Origin: Poecilobothrus nobilitatus
Taxonomy: Eukaryota; Arthropoda; Insecta; Diptera; Dolichopodidae
DNA length: 64,000 bases
Assembly (NCBI GenBank): GCA_947095535.1
Contig: OX352772.1
Coordinates: 165,702,615 to 165,766,614 of the forward strand
Direction of reading: 5' to 3'
Below are positions 11,700-24,582 of this stretch, in pieces. The notes below the pieces were generated by a model that was not told the DNA's origin, ran no database searches, and saw only the letters and a list, made by a program, of their open reading frames with translations. A program made the position numbers and the translations under genes. The first letter of the stretch is position 1. Each line of letters starts with the position of its first letter.

Positions 11700-13009
11700 T
11701 GCGTTAGGCCAGATAACTGATGTATCAATGTTCTGATATCTCTCATAAGCCTCGTACCGCAGATTAGTATCACTTGACGATGAAGATTGAATTTTTCAAT
11801 TCGCTATTATAGCGTGATAGCGTTCTGTGGTTTATTTTGGATGGTTACTGGATAAGCAACTCGTTGTATTCCCACAGTGATAACGTTCTATGATAACGTA
11901 ACAGCCATCTGATGATATTATCGAATAAATCATTAATAATCATTATTAATAATTATTAATAAAATTTTTTTCCATGGCTAACAATATTATTAATGGTCTA
12001 ATAATAAATTAGTACAAAATTATGAATCTATTGTGAGAGAAGTTTTCTAAAATGATATTTTCTATGTTATTTTTTCCCTTTTTTTAAAGAAAAATATCCA
12101 TTTCTATAATTTTTAGTAAGTTTCTGATTTCTGTTTTGAAATATAATTATTTAAGTCTTAAAAAAAATTTGAATAATATCAAATAATAATTAATTATATC
12201 AAAAATTCAGCTTAAAAATCAAAATTTCAACCTAAAAGTACTAAAGTTTAAAGAAAACTACTTTAAATTCTGTTTCGTAGCTTTACCAGCTTTTATAATA
12301 GTGAAAACAAAATCAAGAATAAAATCGGTCTATTATTATTTTCTTATAAATATGAGGCTTACTATAAACTCTTTTCTCTTTCAGGCCTTTTAATTTTATT
12401 AAAATAATAATTTTTTTCAAAACAAAGAATTATTTAAAAACTGCCAACAGAAGATTAATAATTTATTTTTAATTGGCGGCTGCGCTGCGACCAGTTCATA
12501 ATGGATGTGGCAGTCAAATTTAAAAAATAAAAATTTGCTTTAAATTTGTATTGAAATTAGTTTTTAAAAAGTAAAAAATTTTAAGATTCTTACTTTTAAT
12601 AAAAATTGTGTGTCTCTGATAATAAAATTTTAAATTATTAAATAAATATACAGCAATATCATCATTGCCAGTTTAGTTTACATTTAGTGTGAGTGGTTTA
12701 TTATAGAAATAAAAAAAATTTTTACATGTTGGCAAGTTCTCGCCAACATCTTGTGTATTATATTATAGATATTAAGTATATACAAATTTTTCAAAACTAC
12801 ACAAAACAATTTTTTTTTTCAAAATAAATACTTATATTATAAAAAATAAATAAATCCATAAATATGAAGACCAGCTTCATTCCAAAAGGTACCAATTTGC
12901 TCGTTCATGAAAAGGAAATATGTAAATGTATAGTTTTAATCACTGTAAATTGTACAAGTAAAGTACGAACAGTGATGAGAATAAATTTTTGGGGATTGAA
13001 AATAGAAAA
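11700..13009. other. Spacer, AT-rich, one perfect hairpin
   Basis: No coding motif was found. At 11,700-11,900 the composition is less AT-rich and probably belongs to the gypsy remnant. Positions 12,726-12,749 form a perfect 8-bp hairpin (arms ATGTTGGC and GCCAACAT around an 8-nt loop). The rest is simple AT-rich DNA. Confidence 0.45.
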
Positions 13010-13016
13010 CTAATGA

Positions 13017-13990
13017 ATAATTTTAAGTTTATTTTTACTTTTATATGAACTACTTTTATCTTCATTTTTTAACAATTTTTCTTTCAACCATTTCACTTGC
13101 TTTTTTAATAAGAGGCTAATTAATATTTCTAGAAATGTTATCTTATGTGTATAGCATTTTTCATTTGTATTAAACCAACTAGCATATTTGGGTGATTTAT
13201 TTGTGGCTTCGAAGCAACATAATAATATATTTTTCTTTAAATTTCTTTTATGAAATTTTTGTGAAAAATAGTTATCAAACATATGAATGTGGAATTGAGT
13301 AATTTCAAAAAATTTTTCTGTCGGAGCTTTTAAATTAAGAATTTCCGAATCATTTTTGTAATTTTTTTAAAAAATAAATTGCTCCGAATCAAGTACTAAA
13401 GTCTCTGAGTTTTTTATAAATGAATTATTGCATTGATCACAAAAATATTTTTTTATTAATTTGAAGATAACGTAGACACAAATGTACCTTTCGACATTTT
13501 TCAAAACTATATTTTCTTGATCTAATTCTTGAGGGTTTTCTTTTTTTTTTCTTCTAAATAATTAACTACTATATTTGTTATATTGTCATCTATTATATCT
13601 AAGTTTCCCTCGTTAGATTTTTTTTTGTATTATTATTTTCATGCAAATAAAGAGACTGTATAATTTTAAATGAAACCACTCGGTCATTTATAATGAGATC
13701 GTATTTTAGAAGAGTGTTTCGAAGAGATTTGAATAAATGCACTAGATCAAATAGAGCGAAAATTTTCTTTCCAACTCCTTGAAAAAAATAGAAAAAAAAA
13801 AGCTTATCTATGGAAACACCTAGCATTTTGAAACATTTCCTATTATTGGCCCCCTGGTTACATATAATTGCCCTAACATTAATACCTAAATCGAAAGCTG
13901 CTTGTAAATTTTGATATAAAATTTCCTGAAGATCTGCAAATGTTTCGAAGAAAGAAAATCTAAAATTTCGGTTATAATAAAATTTTAAAA
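13017..13990 (-). pseudogene. P-element-like transposase remnant, lineage A copy 2
   Basis: This shares blocks with the remnant at 121-1,625, so both come from one P-like family. On the minus strand, 13,826-13,599 carries MLGVSIDK and ALFDLVHLFKSLRNTLLKYD, the D-(V/L)-x-H-L-x-KS-x-RN block of P/THAP9 transposases. Positions 13,282-13,010 carry the C-terminal part (ASWFNTNEKCYTHKITFLEI). Sequence between them (13,320-13,420) matches 400-520 of the other copy. Frame breaks and an in-frame stop-rich stretch make it dead. N-terminal and THAP regions are missing. Confidence 0.7.
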
Positions 13991-14204
13991 TGATAATATT
14001 AAAGAATATGTATAGTAAAAATTAAGAAGTCGCCTTTCATCTCAAATTTTTAAGCAAAACTAAAGTAAAGGCATATTTTTAAATAAACATTATTTTAAAT
14101 AAATTTTATAAAATACAAAATCACAACTACAAGAAAAAATAGAACTGATTTTATATTTATATATTTTCATATTTCTAATATTTTATATTGTTTTTTATTA
14201 CTAT

Positions 14205-14228
14205 CTCCCCGTGGGAATCGAACCCGGT
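14205..14228 (-). other. tRNA-like B box (possible SINE remnant)
   Basis: The minus strand reads ACCGGGTTCGATTCCCACGG, a near-perfect tRNA T-arm/B-box (GGTTCGANTCC) with its stem. No A box or full cloverleaf is present at the right distance, so this is not a tRNA gene. A tRNA-derived SINE remnant or chance tRNA insertion fits better. Confidence 0.4.
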
Positions 14229-14259
14229 ATAATTAGAGCGAATAATATTCAAAACTGGA

Positions 14260-15299
14260 ACAATTATGTAGAAAGAAGAAGTACAATAGTGAAAAAAATA
14301 GAGCTAAAAATAAATCAGTAGAAACTAGAATCAGCAATGCAAAGGGTCAAAAAGAAATGTGGAGTGAAATAAAAAATATGCACTAAGGAATGATTGTACA
14401 AATTTGAATGTAATACAGTTCAACAATGTCATTATAACTAATGAAGAGCAAATAGTAGAAAAAATTATTGATTTCTTCATAACAAGCATTATCAGTAATT
14501 CAGTTCCATATGTACCTTACTTAAATAATATACCACAATTTGGCACAAATTCTCACTTCAAAGAAATATCTGTTGATGAATTAAGAATGACTTGTATGAA
14601 AATAAAAAATAAAAGAGATTTCCAACACATGAATTTTAATATGCTGTTCGATAATTATGGAAAATGGATAATATGGAATATATGGAAAATTATTGGAGCC
14701 GAAAATATTGAAGTTGTAGAAGAAATTATCTAGACATTGTCATTGACAATAAACTGAAATTCCACAAACATATTGATTATAAAATATCTTTGTCTTGCGC
14801 TATAAGCATTTAATATGTTATAGTTCAACCTCACTTCGAATATTGTACTACAATTATTTATTTATGTACACTCTATGAATTGGATGTTCTCCAAAAACGG
14901 CAAAATCGGGCTATGAGAATAATTCTCAAATGTAATAGGTTCACGTCAATTGCATGGATGTTACAAACATTGAAATGGATGAACGTAAAACAAAGAATTA
15001 CATTGATGGTTATGACCTACATATTCAAAATGAAAAATAAATTAACACCAGATTATCTATCCTATACCGTATCAAGTACAGGAGAGACGCAACCATATTT
15101 GCTAAGAAATACAAATGATATTAGGATAAGTCTCGTTGGTAGTTCATTTGAACAAAGTTGTATAACGTATAAGGCGTTCTCATATTTTAATCAACTCCCA
15201 AATGATATAAAGAACGAAACATCGCTTGTACGATTCAGGAAGAAATGTTGTCAATATATACGAAACACAAGTTTTGGAATGTTTTGTAATCTTTGAATG
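14260..15299 (+). pseudogene. LINE ORF2 fragments (pre-RT linker and C-terminus)
   Basis: The frame at 14,260-14,390 reads ERRSTIVKKIELKIN and QKEMW. Then 14,404-14,733 encodes NEEQIVEKIIDFFITSI and KEISVDELRMTC, the linker ahead of a LINE RT domain. The RT palm itself is missing. Positions 14,880-15,296 encode the C-terminal region (MDVLQKRQNRAMRIILKC, LPNDIKNETSLVRFRKKC), which ends naturally at 15,296. About 150 bp joins the two, so an internal deletion of roughly the whole catalytic domain is implied. A HINE-A copy is inserted right after the end. This differs in sequence from the LINE at 7,950-10,870. Confidence 0.72.
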
Positions 15300-15310
15300 C
15301 CTTCTTTTAT

Positions 15311-16725
15311 TTTTATACCCGTACGATAGGATCGGGTATAATAAAATTACTCCTCCGTTTGTAACACCTCGAAATAAGCAAGCTAGATATACCTTCAAAG
15401 GTATGGATCGGATCAGAAAAAAATTCTAAGACTTTTGAGCCATGTCCGTCCGTCCGTCAGCACGCTAACTCAAAAACTAAGAAAGCTAGAACCTTGAAAT
15501 TTACACAAAATATTCTGGGAGTAATTTGTAGGTTCCCTATTTTTTTTGGTTGAGTTTGGACCAAGCCTTAGGGTAGCTCTCGAACACCTAACTTTTAGAT
15601 CCCCACATTTTTTTTGCAATAGAGCTATGAAATTTTAACTGCTGATAGATCTCACAAAAATATTAATTTTATTTTTAATAACTTTTTTTTGTAGCCCCAC
15701 CCGTTACGGAGTTACAGCTCCCCAAAGGTTCAAAAAAGCTCTATATTTAAATTGTTATAGCACAAGTTGTATAAGGTATCATTCATATCTTCATTTTGAA
15801 AACGCCAAACGATTACTACTTTTATTAACTTTAAAAGTATATATACAATAAATATATATTTGTGGCATACGGTGTCTTAATTTACCGTTATGTGAAACTC
15901 AAATTTTGCAAAATCCTTCAACCCTTCTATCTTCTAAACGGTTTAAGTTGGAAACTTGAAATTTTGACAGAAGTTAGCTCTTTGAAAATAAGTATGAGTC
16001 ATTTCAAAAAAATTTTTTTGTATCATTTTGTATACCCCGTTTAGGAGCTGTAAGAGGTCAAAAACTGAAAATTTCCTATTTTTAAACACCTGTAACTTGA
16101 ACACCTGTTAAAATTTTTTTGAAGTAATACAAAATAATTAAAGCTTCAACATTATACTCTTATTTCTGTTAACAACTTTTTTTAATAATATAGGGTTACT
16201 TTATAATTGACGAAAGTGTTACTTGATTTTTTCAAATTTTCTAACAAATTTCTTTAACTAATTGTTTTTTGCATTTTGTTTTACTCGATAATTTGAAATT
16301 GTTGAGGATATAATGCGTAGTACATAAAAATGTAAATAAATAAACAACATAACGGTTGCTTGAAGAATTTTTATTTATATGATATTAATATATATACATA
16401 CTTATATAATATCATGTTTATTTACATATCGTATATGTCACTAGTGAATGAATGATAAGAGTATAGATGCATATTATATAGCGCCGTATTTACATACATA
16501 TATGTATTTTATTGTACTTATAAGAAATTATTCTGTCAATGGAATATTTAAATATAATATAATATAATATTTAAAATTATATTTACTATTTTGTACTAAG
16601 TAAATTTAATATACATTTACCGCTTAGTATTAAATGGTACTATAGAATATTTGAAAAAGTTTTGGATTGATAATCGTTATGTGAAAGGTTAGAATCTGCT
16701 TTTGAAGAATATACATATAAACATA
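15311..16725 (+). mobile_element. HINE family A, copy 2 (3'-truncated)
   Basis: It starts in the same T run and ATACCCGTACG box as the copy at 2,495 and follows it closely. The GTCC microsatellite is shorter (about 15,447-15,458). The match stops after ACATATAAACAT at about 16,725, so the 3' subterminal repeat and hairpin are missing. It is inserted 14 bp downstream of the LINE stop codon at 15,296. Confidence 0.8.
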
Positions 16726-17477
16726 TAAACTAACAATCGAATACAAATTACTTACAAAAACCTACATTAAATTACCAGTATTCAATCCTATTCAATTCCA
16801 ATTCAACCAGTATCTATCCTAGTATAGCAATACGAAGTTATAATGTAACACACACCAATTTATTTTATTTAGAAAACTTTTAAACTAAAACTTAAATTAT
16901 TATAATTATTATAGTATTTAAAATTTAAAAAAAACGAATTTAGTATAACATAAAAGATAAATAAATTTCATATTGATAGTTTCATAAATGTCGCGACTAT
17001 TTGGGGCACAGCCTTATTTATATTTTCTATACTAAAAAATTTGTTTTTCTTGGAATGTCTTATATATGTATAGTCTTGTATAGTCTTTGCCTAAGGTCAA
17101 ATTTACATTCTATTATAACAATTTATGCAAAAAAATTAGTACGGTGAAGATATGAAAAGTTTTCAAAGTTTGGCTCAAAAGTTTTTAAAGTTTATTAATA
17201 TTAAAGTTTATTGATTATTCTAAATTTAACTTAGTGGTTAGTATATCAATTATGTTTTAATTTACAATTTAGAAAGTTTAAGCTATAGTGCTGAATATTG
17301 GTAACGATATGAAAACTTTTTAAAGTTTGCTTTAAATACAAAATTATTATTAAAGTTTAAACTTAATTTAATATATATTTAAATGAAAAATTAAAAAAAG
17401 TTTTAAAACTTGATTTGAATACATTTAAGTTTTAAGTTGAACGGTTATAATTAAATAAAATATTATAACAAAACATT
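16726..17477. other. AT-rich spacer, no gene seen
   Basis: Simple AT-rich sequence. An A/T-rich motif around AAAGTTT is loosely repeated between 17,150 and 17,420. No coding or element signatures were found. Confidence 0.45.
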
Positions 17478-17775
17478 CCATTTCTCTGGGGCTATGTGAA
17501 AGGACAGGTCTACAAGGATAATCCTCGAAACGTTGAAGCCTTGAAAGCAGAAATTATTCGAGTTATTGGTGAGATAGAGCCGCAACTATACCAGAATGTG
17601 ACCGATCATTTTGATAAAAGAATCAGGTACTATAGAGACGCAAGAGGTGGTCACATGGGGGACATCATTTTCGTAGTATAAATGGCAAACATTGTATTTC
17701 AAAGAAAAATAAAAACTTAATTCTATGTCTTTTAATTATTTACTTTTGAAAACTCAATTTGAGAGACCCTTTACT
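17478..17775 (+). pseudogene. rosa-like mariner transposase C-terminus
   Basis: The open frame to 17,681 reads LWGYVKGQVYKDNPRN, then IGEIEPQLYQNV and ends RGGHMGDIIFVV. The ending corresponds to the RGGHLADIIF ending of the complete mariner at 41,828-43,120, and the LWGYVK block follows the last catalytic aspartate in that family. Catalytic residues themselves are missing. The segment AACTCAATTTGAGAGACCC ending near 17,772 may be the decayed right inverted repeat. It is a 5'-truncated remnant. Confidence 0.7.
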
Positions 17776-18041
17776 AAAAATGAAGTTAAGTCAGTTGTCT
17801 CTGCTGGAATACTTTCTTAGAAGGATCGATGTAGGTCGATTTTGGTTAATTAGACTGTGTTTCGTCGATTATGCATAAAGTTTTTTTTACACTTGCTTTT
17901 GGTAGTTCATTTGTAGCCTCCTCAACATTGGATTCTACTGCCATTATATCGTATTGCAGTATCGTCCGTAAATGTAGCTTATTTTGTACCAGATTCAATA
18001 AGATAAAAGAGCAACCTAAGTCTAATAAAGTTTGGCAATAT
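17776..18041 (-). other. Unidentified open stretch on the minus strand
   Basis: A minus-strand frame from about 18,040 to 17,846 reads through NLVQNKLHLRTILQYDIMAV and ESNVEEATNELPKASVKK with more balanced composition than its surroundings. It is cut at its upstream side by the HINE-A insertion at 18,042. I do not recognise the family. It may be the tail of a transposon protein. Confidence 0.25.
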
Positions 18042-19623
18042 TTTTTATACCCGTACGATAGGATCGGGTATAATAAAATTACTCCTCCGTTTGTAACACC
18101 TCGAAATAAGCGAGCTAGATATACCTTCAAAGGTATGGATCGGATCAGAAAAAAATTCTAAGACTTTTGAGCCATGTCCGTCCGTCCGTCCGTCCGTCCG
18201 TCAGCACGCTAACTCAAAAACTAAGAAAGCTAGAATCTTGAAATTTACACAAAATATTTTGGGAGTAATTTGTAGGTTCCCTATTTTTTTTGGTTGAGTT
18301 TGGACCAAGCCTTAGGGTAGCTCTCGAACACCTAACTTTTAGATCCCCACATTTTTTTTGCAATAGAGCTATGAAATTTTAACTACTGATAGATCTCACA
18401 AAAATATTAATTTTATTTTTAATAACTTTTTTCTGTAGCCCCACCCGTTACGGAGCTACAGCTCCCCAAAGGTTCAAAAAAGCTCTATATTTAAATTGTT
18501 ATAGCACAAGTTATATAAGGTAAATCTTCATTTTGAAAACGCCAAACGATTACTACTTTTATTAGCTTTAAAAGTATATATACAATAAATATATAGTTGT
18601 GGCATACGGTGTCTTAATTTACCGTTATGTGAAACTCAAATTTTGCAAAATCCTTCAACCCTTCTATCTTCTAAATGGTTTAAGTTGAAATTTTGACAGA
18701 AGTTAGATCTTTGAAAATAAGTATGAGTCATTTCAGAAATTTTTTTTGTATCACCCCCCGTTTAGGAGCTGTAAGGGGTCAAAAACTGAAAATTTCCTAT
18801 TTTTAAACACCTGTAACTTGAACACCTGTTAAAATTTTTTTGAAGTAATACACAAAAATTAAAGCTCCAACATTATACTTTTATTTCTGTTAACAACTTT
18901 TTTTAATAATATAGGGTTACTTTATAATTGACGAAAGTGTTACTTGATTTTTTCAAATTTTCTAACAAATTTCTTTAACGAATTTTTTTTGCATATTGTT
19001 TTACTCGATAATTTGAAATTGTTGAGGATATAATGCGTAGTACAAAAAAATGTAATTAAATAAACAACATAACGGTTGCTTGAAGAATTTTTATTTATAT
19101 GATATTGATATATATACATACTTATATAATATCATGTTTATTTACATATCGTATATGTCACTAGTGCATGAATGATAAGAGTATAGATGTATATTATATA
19201 GCGCCGTATTTACATACATATATGTATTTTATTGTACTTATAAGAAATTATTCTGTCAATGGAATATTTAAATATAATATAATATAATATTTAAAATTAT
19301 ATTTACTGTTTTGTACTTAGTAAATTTAATATACATTTACCGCTTAGTATTAAATGGTACTATAGAATATTTGAAAAAGTTTTGGATTGATAATCGTTAT
19401 GTGGAAGGTTAGAATCTGCTTTTGAAGAATGTACATATAAACATGTAGTTTGAATATATGTACAACCCATAGTTCTAGAAATTATAAAATTCACCCAAAT
19501 TATTTTAAAATACTAAAATATTAAAAAAATAATATTGTAAGCAGAGTGACAGGCTGTGAACATACTAACGGTTCGTACGGGTATCTAAGAGTTGACAAAG
19601 TCAACTGTATTCTTCCTCGTTTT
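18042..19623 (+). mobile_element. HINE family A, copy 3 (full length)
   Basis: This is almost identical to the copy at 2,495-4,083 over its whole length, including the subterminal boxes ATACCCGTACG and CGTACGGGTAT, the GTCC microsatellite (18,178-18,202), the terminal 7-bp hairpin (19,590-19,606) and the CCTCGTTT end. The high identity to copy 1 suggests recent activity of the family. Confidence 0.85.
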
Positions 19624-19699
19624 TATTGTAGCAACAATCCAGTAGATAAGGAATTTTATTTGTAATCAGTAAGACAATAAGGTGGTTTGCCCGTTAAAT

Positions 19700-20340
19700 G
19701 GACAACCCAACTATCTAATAGCTTTTCTTAGCTCGCTTCCTCTTTTTGAAATACTTGATCGAATTGGAATTTTATTTGTTTTATTTGATTCATTTATAGA
19801 CCTTTCTTCTTAGCACATTTTAAAAGAAAATGCCGCCCATCCTACCGTCTGTACAAAACTTCTACTCAGTTTAAAGCAAAGCTATGCTACTTTAACTGTG
19901 TAACTTATTTTTAAATGTTCTCATAAAAACTAAATGTTGTACAACTTCGTTATGTAGCCATTACAGACTTACAGACCGTGAAAGTTTAAAAAACACCCAT
20001 TTTCAAATGTTTTGTTACCATAGTTTTTAGTCTTTCGGATCCCTTTATCCAGACCCTTGAAATTTGAAGAGTATTAAGATCTTTGAGAATTAACATAAGT
20101 TACTTATAAAAATGTTTGTACTTCTCTCCGTTCAAGAGTTAGTTACTATGAGTCAAAACTTGAAAATACGCTATGTGTAGGCACCGCTATGTAATTTATC
20201 AAAGGTAAAATGAAATCTTTTATAATTTTACATGTGTTAGCAGCTTCATGTAGGGTTTCCTTAATTATTTTACACTTTTTTCAATTTTTCCGAAGAATAT
20301 TTACTAATTTGTGGTGTGTAAAAAATAAAGGAAAATTAAA
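19700..20340. other. Diverged HINE-like sequence
   Basis: The stretch at 19,990-20,200 (for example CCCTTGAAATTTGAAGAG and CCGTTCAAGAGTTAGTTAC) loosely follows the middle of HINE-A (2,495-4,083; compare GAAACTTGAAATTTTGACAG and CCGTTTAGGAGC). GCTCGCTTCC near 19,731 recalls the HINE 5' region. It is too diverged for me to set ends. No gene is visible. Confidence 0.35.
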
Positions 20341-21243
20341 GCTCAAAAAAGAAAGACTAATAGCACAGACAGAATAACAATACAGATGTCTTATATCTAT
20401 AGAAAAAAATCATATATAAAAGTAAAAATACAAAAGGTTATTATTTTTTTTTTCTTATAGGTACAAAAGGTTTCACAACAAGAAAAATAAGAAAACAAAC
20501 AAAAACTACTTCAGCTAGGTACAATAAAATTTTATATTTTATTTTCAAAGCAATAATCTAATTGCATAGGAATTATTCTATATAATATGTACATACATAT
20601 TAACATATACATATATACTTACATCTACAAATTTAAAATCTTTCAAATGTTTGTTATTTTAATAACAATGCAATTTTAATAACCATGAAATTTTAATAAC
20701 CATACATTTTTTTAAGAATAAAACACATACATACTTACATATTATACATGCAGCAATTTGTTACACTTTTTGTAAGTTCTAACAAATCTTCATCTGTGAA
20801 AATTATGAATGTTATTTAAATATTAAAAACATTTATTGATAAAGTAATTTCATTTATTACAAAAATAAAAAAATATTTATAGGTATAGTAAATGATGTAA
20901 CGGTTTCGAACTGAAATATCTTCTGACATAACCATAGCCGGGCTGAATGTAGCAAAGTGTATTCCATGTCAAAAAATTAATGATGAATCAAAATGATGTT
21001 ACAAAAAAAATGAAAAAATTATTTTCTACCGAACAAAAATTAATTTACTCAAAAAAAAATTAAATAATTCAAAGAAAAAACTAAAAAAAACACTAGAATA
21101 AAACTAAATTACTTATTTTATAAACGAAAATTCAAAAAGCAATGGCACTTTAAACCAATCAATAGACTTGTTAAAGGACATTGGTCAAAATTTCAAAATT
21201 TTTTCAAAATTAATTTTAAGAAAAAGTACTAACTTATTTTCAG

Positions 21244-23195
21244 AAGATGAGAAGTGGATATCTCAATGCATTTTTTTTTTCGATCTACTGCAGCTTACAA
21301 TTTTCTAAAAAATGTTTTAGGCTTTCATTTACCTCATCCGCCATTTTTGCATATATGGATTAAAATCAAAAGCCTTTCACCTGAAATTGTCTGTACGGTT
21401 ATTGAAGAAATAAAACATTCTGCCACGAAATTAAACTACCTAGAAAAAAAATGTTATAATTATATTTATTTAATGAAATGAGCATTCAAAGTAACTTAAC
21501 ATACAATAAATTCAAGGATATAATTGGCGGTTTTGTCGATTACGGTCAACAAGAAAGAACTAATATTTGCGCAAAATCTATTTGAATTTTTATGATTTGC
21601 GGCAGTTTGAAAGTGCTTTTATATTACTTTATTTTTTATTTTTTATTACCTTTATATTACTTTGCCTGCCCTATCAATATACCTGCACTAATCTTATAAA
21701 ATGAAGTTCACAAATGTTTCCATAATAATATGCTTCGAAATAGGTTTGACTGTTAGAAGTATTTGTTGCGACCATGGTGCAACAAATCGTCTTTTTAACA
21801 TGTTAAACATTTCTAAAACGAATCCATTTTTTACATATAGAAATAAGAATATGTATGATATTCCACATGCCTTGTTTCGCATTTATTCAAAAATATTAGA
21901 AACAATTTGATAAATAGTAATTTGCAAACCACACAAACCAAAATATGTTCAAAAATTACATTTAACCATGTATATCCAAATAATTTCCAAAAAATGAATG
22001 TTAAACTGGCTGTTCAAATATTGAGTAGAAGTGTTGCTGAGGGTATCGGAGTGATTGAAAAATTAAATAAATTTCTTCATCTTAAGCAGTATGTTAATCC
22101 AACATCAGAATTTAAAAAAAAATGAATAAATTATTAAACATTTTAAATTAAAAATAAACAATAAAAATGTAGAATTTCTGGTAGAAATGCAAAAATATTT
22201 ACTAAATATAAAATCCCGTAAAGAATTCTAACAAATCGTTTTGTTTTAAAGGCCTAGCGTATACAATAGAAAGTGTGATACAAATAAAGAACGTTTTATT
22301 TAATGAATTTTCCAATATGATTTTTTTTATGTAAATAATTAGTGCAAAAGATAAAAAGAAGACCCATTAGAAAATTTTTTCGGCAAAATAAGGGATCAAA
22401 ATGTCAATAAGGTTAATCTAACAGTTGAAGAATTCGGTGCTATATTTGCCAAATTTTTATCAATTAAATTCATATTTCGGTCAAAATTTTCAAATTGTGT
22501 AGAAGATGGTGACAAATTTCTTGAAATTAATTGGAATACTGTTTTCGATTTATCACTAAATGAAAATATGATGCCATTAACTCAAGCTATAACACCTGCT
22601 TCTGATCTTGACCAAACATTGATGCAACATAATATTCTACAGCAATTTTATGATGGAAGTTAAAGTTTTTATGACGAAGATACAAATTAGTTAATGTACC
22701 CTCCCCAATTGATATTGCAACGAGATATTCCGCTGGTTATTGTTTCTTTAAGACAATGAAGAAAATTAATAAGATCTCCAATTAATGTGCAAGTGAAATG
22801 TGCAAAACTGCTATACCTAATTTCAATATGACCGAAATTTTGATTGAGTTAAGAGAATATGAAACTAATAACGGAGAGCAACATTTAATATGGCCTTCCG
22901 AAAAATTTTTCAAAATATGTAGTCTCCAAATTAGTGTTTTTACGGAATTTAAAAAATAAACTAAATAAGGCAATTTAGGCAATTTAGTAGAAATATTAGG
23001 CAAACTATTGTAAAACAATGTGTAGAAATTACCAATAAACATTTTAAAGATTGGTTCTCTGCTTATAACGAATCTAATGAGCACAGAACTTTTGTTTTGC
23101 TTTGGAAAAATTGTAAGTGGCAAATAGACAAATTTTTTAATACAAAAACTAATAATATAGAAAAACAAAAGTTGAAAAATTTAATGCATATTTAA
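21244..23195 (+). pseudogene. P-like transposase remnant, lineage C
   Basis: An intron acceptor-like TTATTTTCAG precedes the first coding block (WISQCIFFRSTAAYNFLKN, then WIKIKSLSPEIV), the region after the THAP/coiled-coil part of P transposases. Next come NKFKDIIGGFVDYGQQERTN (about 21,505-21,565), LTVRSICCDHGATNRLFNML (21,740-21,800), and NFQKMNVKLAVQILSRSVAE (21,985-22,045). The 22,440-23,195 region holds the acidic C-terminal part and ends with a lysine-rich tail at 23,195. More than five frame breaks separate the blocks. No THAP domain is visible upstream. Sequence divergence from lineages A, B and D suggests an independent family. Confidence 0.78.
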
Positions 23196-23545
23196 TATTT
23201 ACAATTGCCATTAATTTTTTATATTTCAACAATTAAAAATATGAAAAATCTAAAACAGCATCAAAAACTTAAACGGTATATGTACATATTATATGTACAT
23301 ATGTAAGGATATTTACAATATTAATTAAGATTAATTTAAAAAAAAAAAATTAAAATATAGAACCGAAAAATAAAATTAAAAAATTGAAGTAAATATGCAT
23401 TTTAGTTTTTTAGCATCATTCAGAATTTTATTTTTAGCAAAAGTGCTCTCTTGCTCCTTTGCTACGTGCTCTCTTTTTTCCATCTTTATAAAATAACTTT
23501 ATAAGTATAATTAATAATTTCATTAGATTTATTTTATTTTGATAG

Positions 23546-24582
23546 AAAACGAGGAAGAGTGCAGTAGAGTAGACTGTGTCAACTCTGGAATACCCGTATG
23601 AACGTAATATATCCTATTATAAAACTTGATCATCTTTTAAAAACATTCAGATGTTTTAGTACCGAACTACAGAGATATATTTATGTAAATTGTGGAGTTG
23701 TATGACAGCTACCCGAATCTATTGCGCCTAGCTTCATTAAGTTCCAAGAAATGCAAGAAGCCTAAACCGGCTGCATTAGATCAATCAAATTTTACAAAAG
23801 TTTTTGGCATGCAACTTGACACTTTTTCACTAAATTTCAGATAGCTAGATTCAATAGACACTGAGTTCTTTTCATTTAAAAAGGGATTTTGTATGGCAGC
23901 TACCCGAACCCGTCACACCACCACAACCAAATTTTGCAGAAGTTGTTGCCATAAAACTTGATCATCATTTGCAAGATTTCAGACGCCTAGCTTTATTAAC
24001 TTCCAAGAGGTGCAAGAAGCCTGAACCGGCTGCTCTAGACCAACCAAATTTTACAAAAGTTGTTGGCATGTAACTCGATACCTCTTTACTAAATTTCAGA
24101 TTCCTAGCTTCAATAAACACTGAATTATTCTCATTTAAACGGAGAAGTTGTATGGCAGCTACCCGAACCCGCCGCGCCAACACAACCAAATTTTACAGAA
24201 GTTAAAAAAGCCATAAAACTTGATCATCATTTGCAAAATTTCAGAAACCTAACTTGAATAGATACTGAGTTATTTCTATATAAAGAAAGAAGTTGTATGG
24301 CAGCTACTCGAACCCGCCGACCGCAAATGTTGGATTTAAATAGCAAAACTAACAATTTTGCAAAAGTGACGTAAAAAAAATTTCAGCCTCCTAACTCCTT
24401 TATTTTTTGAGTTATCGTGCGGACGGACGGACGGACGGACGCACATGGCTTAATCGACTCAGAATTCGATTCTGAGCCGATCCATACCTTTGACACTATA
24501 TCTAGCTCGGCTCCTTTAAGGTGTCACAAACGTAATGGCAAATTTATTATACCCTTGAACATAGTTCATACGGGTATAAAAA
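23546..24582 (-). mobile_element. HINE family C, inverted, nested in the P-like element
   Basis: Read on the minus strand it starts TTTTTATACCCGTATGAAC (24,582 downwards), forms a hairpin-like start (CGTATGAACTATGTTCAAGG) and has a GTCC microsatellite (CGGACGGACGG on the plus strand at 24,421-24,440). It ends, near 23,546, in a diverged subterminal GGGTATTCC, a decayed hairpin and CTCGTTTT. The body holds about four diverged tandem units, each with GTATGGCAGCTACCCGAA (about 23,696, 23,891, 24,149 and 24,293). It resembles HINE-A at both ends but differs inside. Confidence 0.72.

Noticed and set aside
15180..15429. Open frames on both strands overlapping the start of HINE-A (also at 17,846-18,161)
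   Set aside because: They arise by joining flanking DNA with the non-coding HINE start, which gives the same YPILSYGYK-type peptide at both places.
22782..23168. Minus-strand 128-codon frame
   Set aside because: The plus strand there holds the C-terminal blocks of a P-like transposase (for example SAYNE and KWQIDKFFN), so the minus frame is a shadow.
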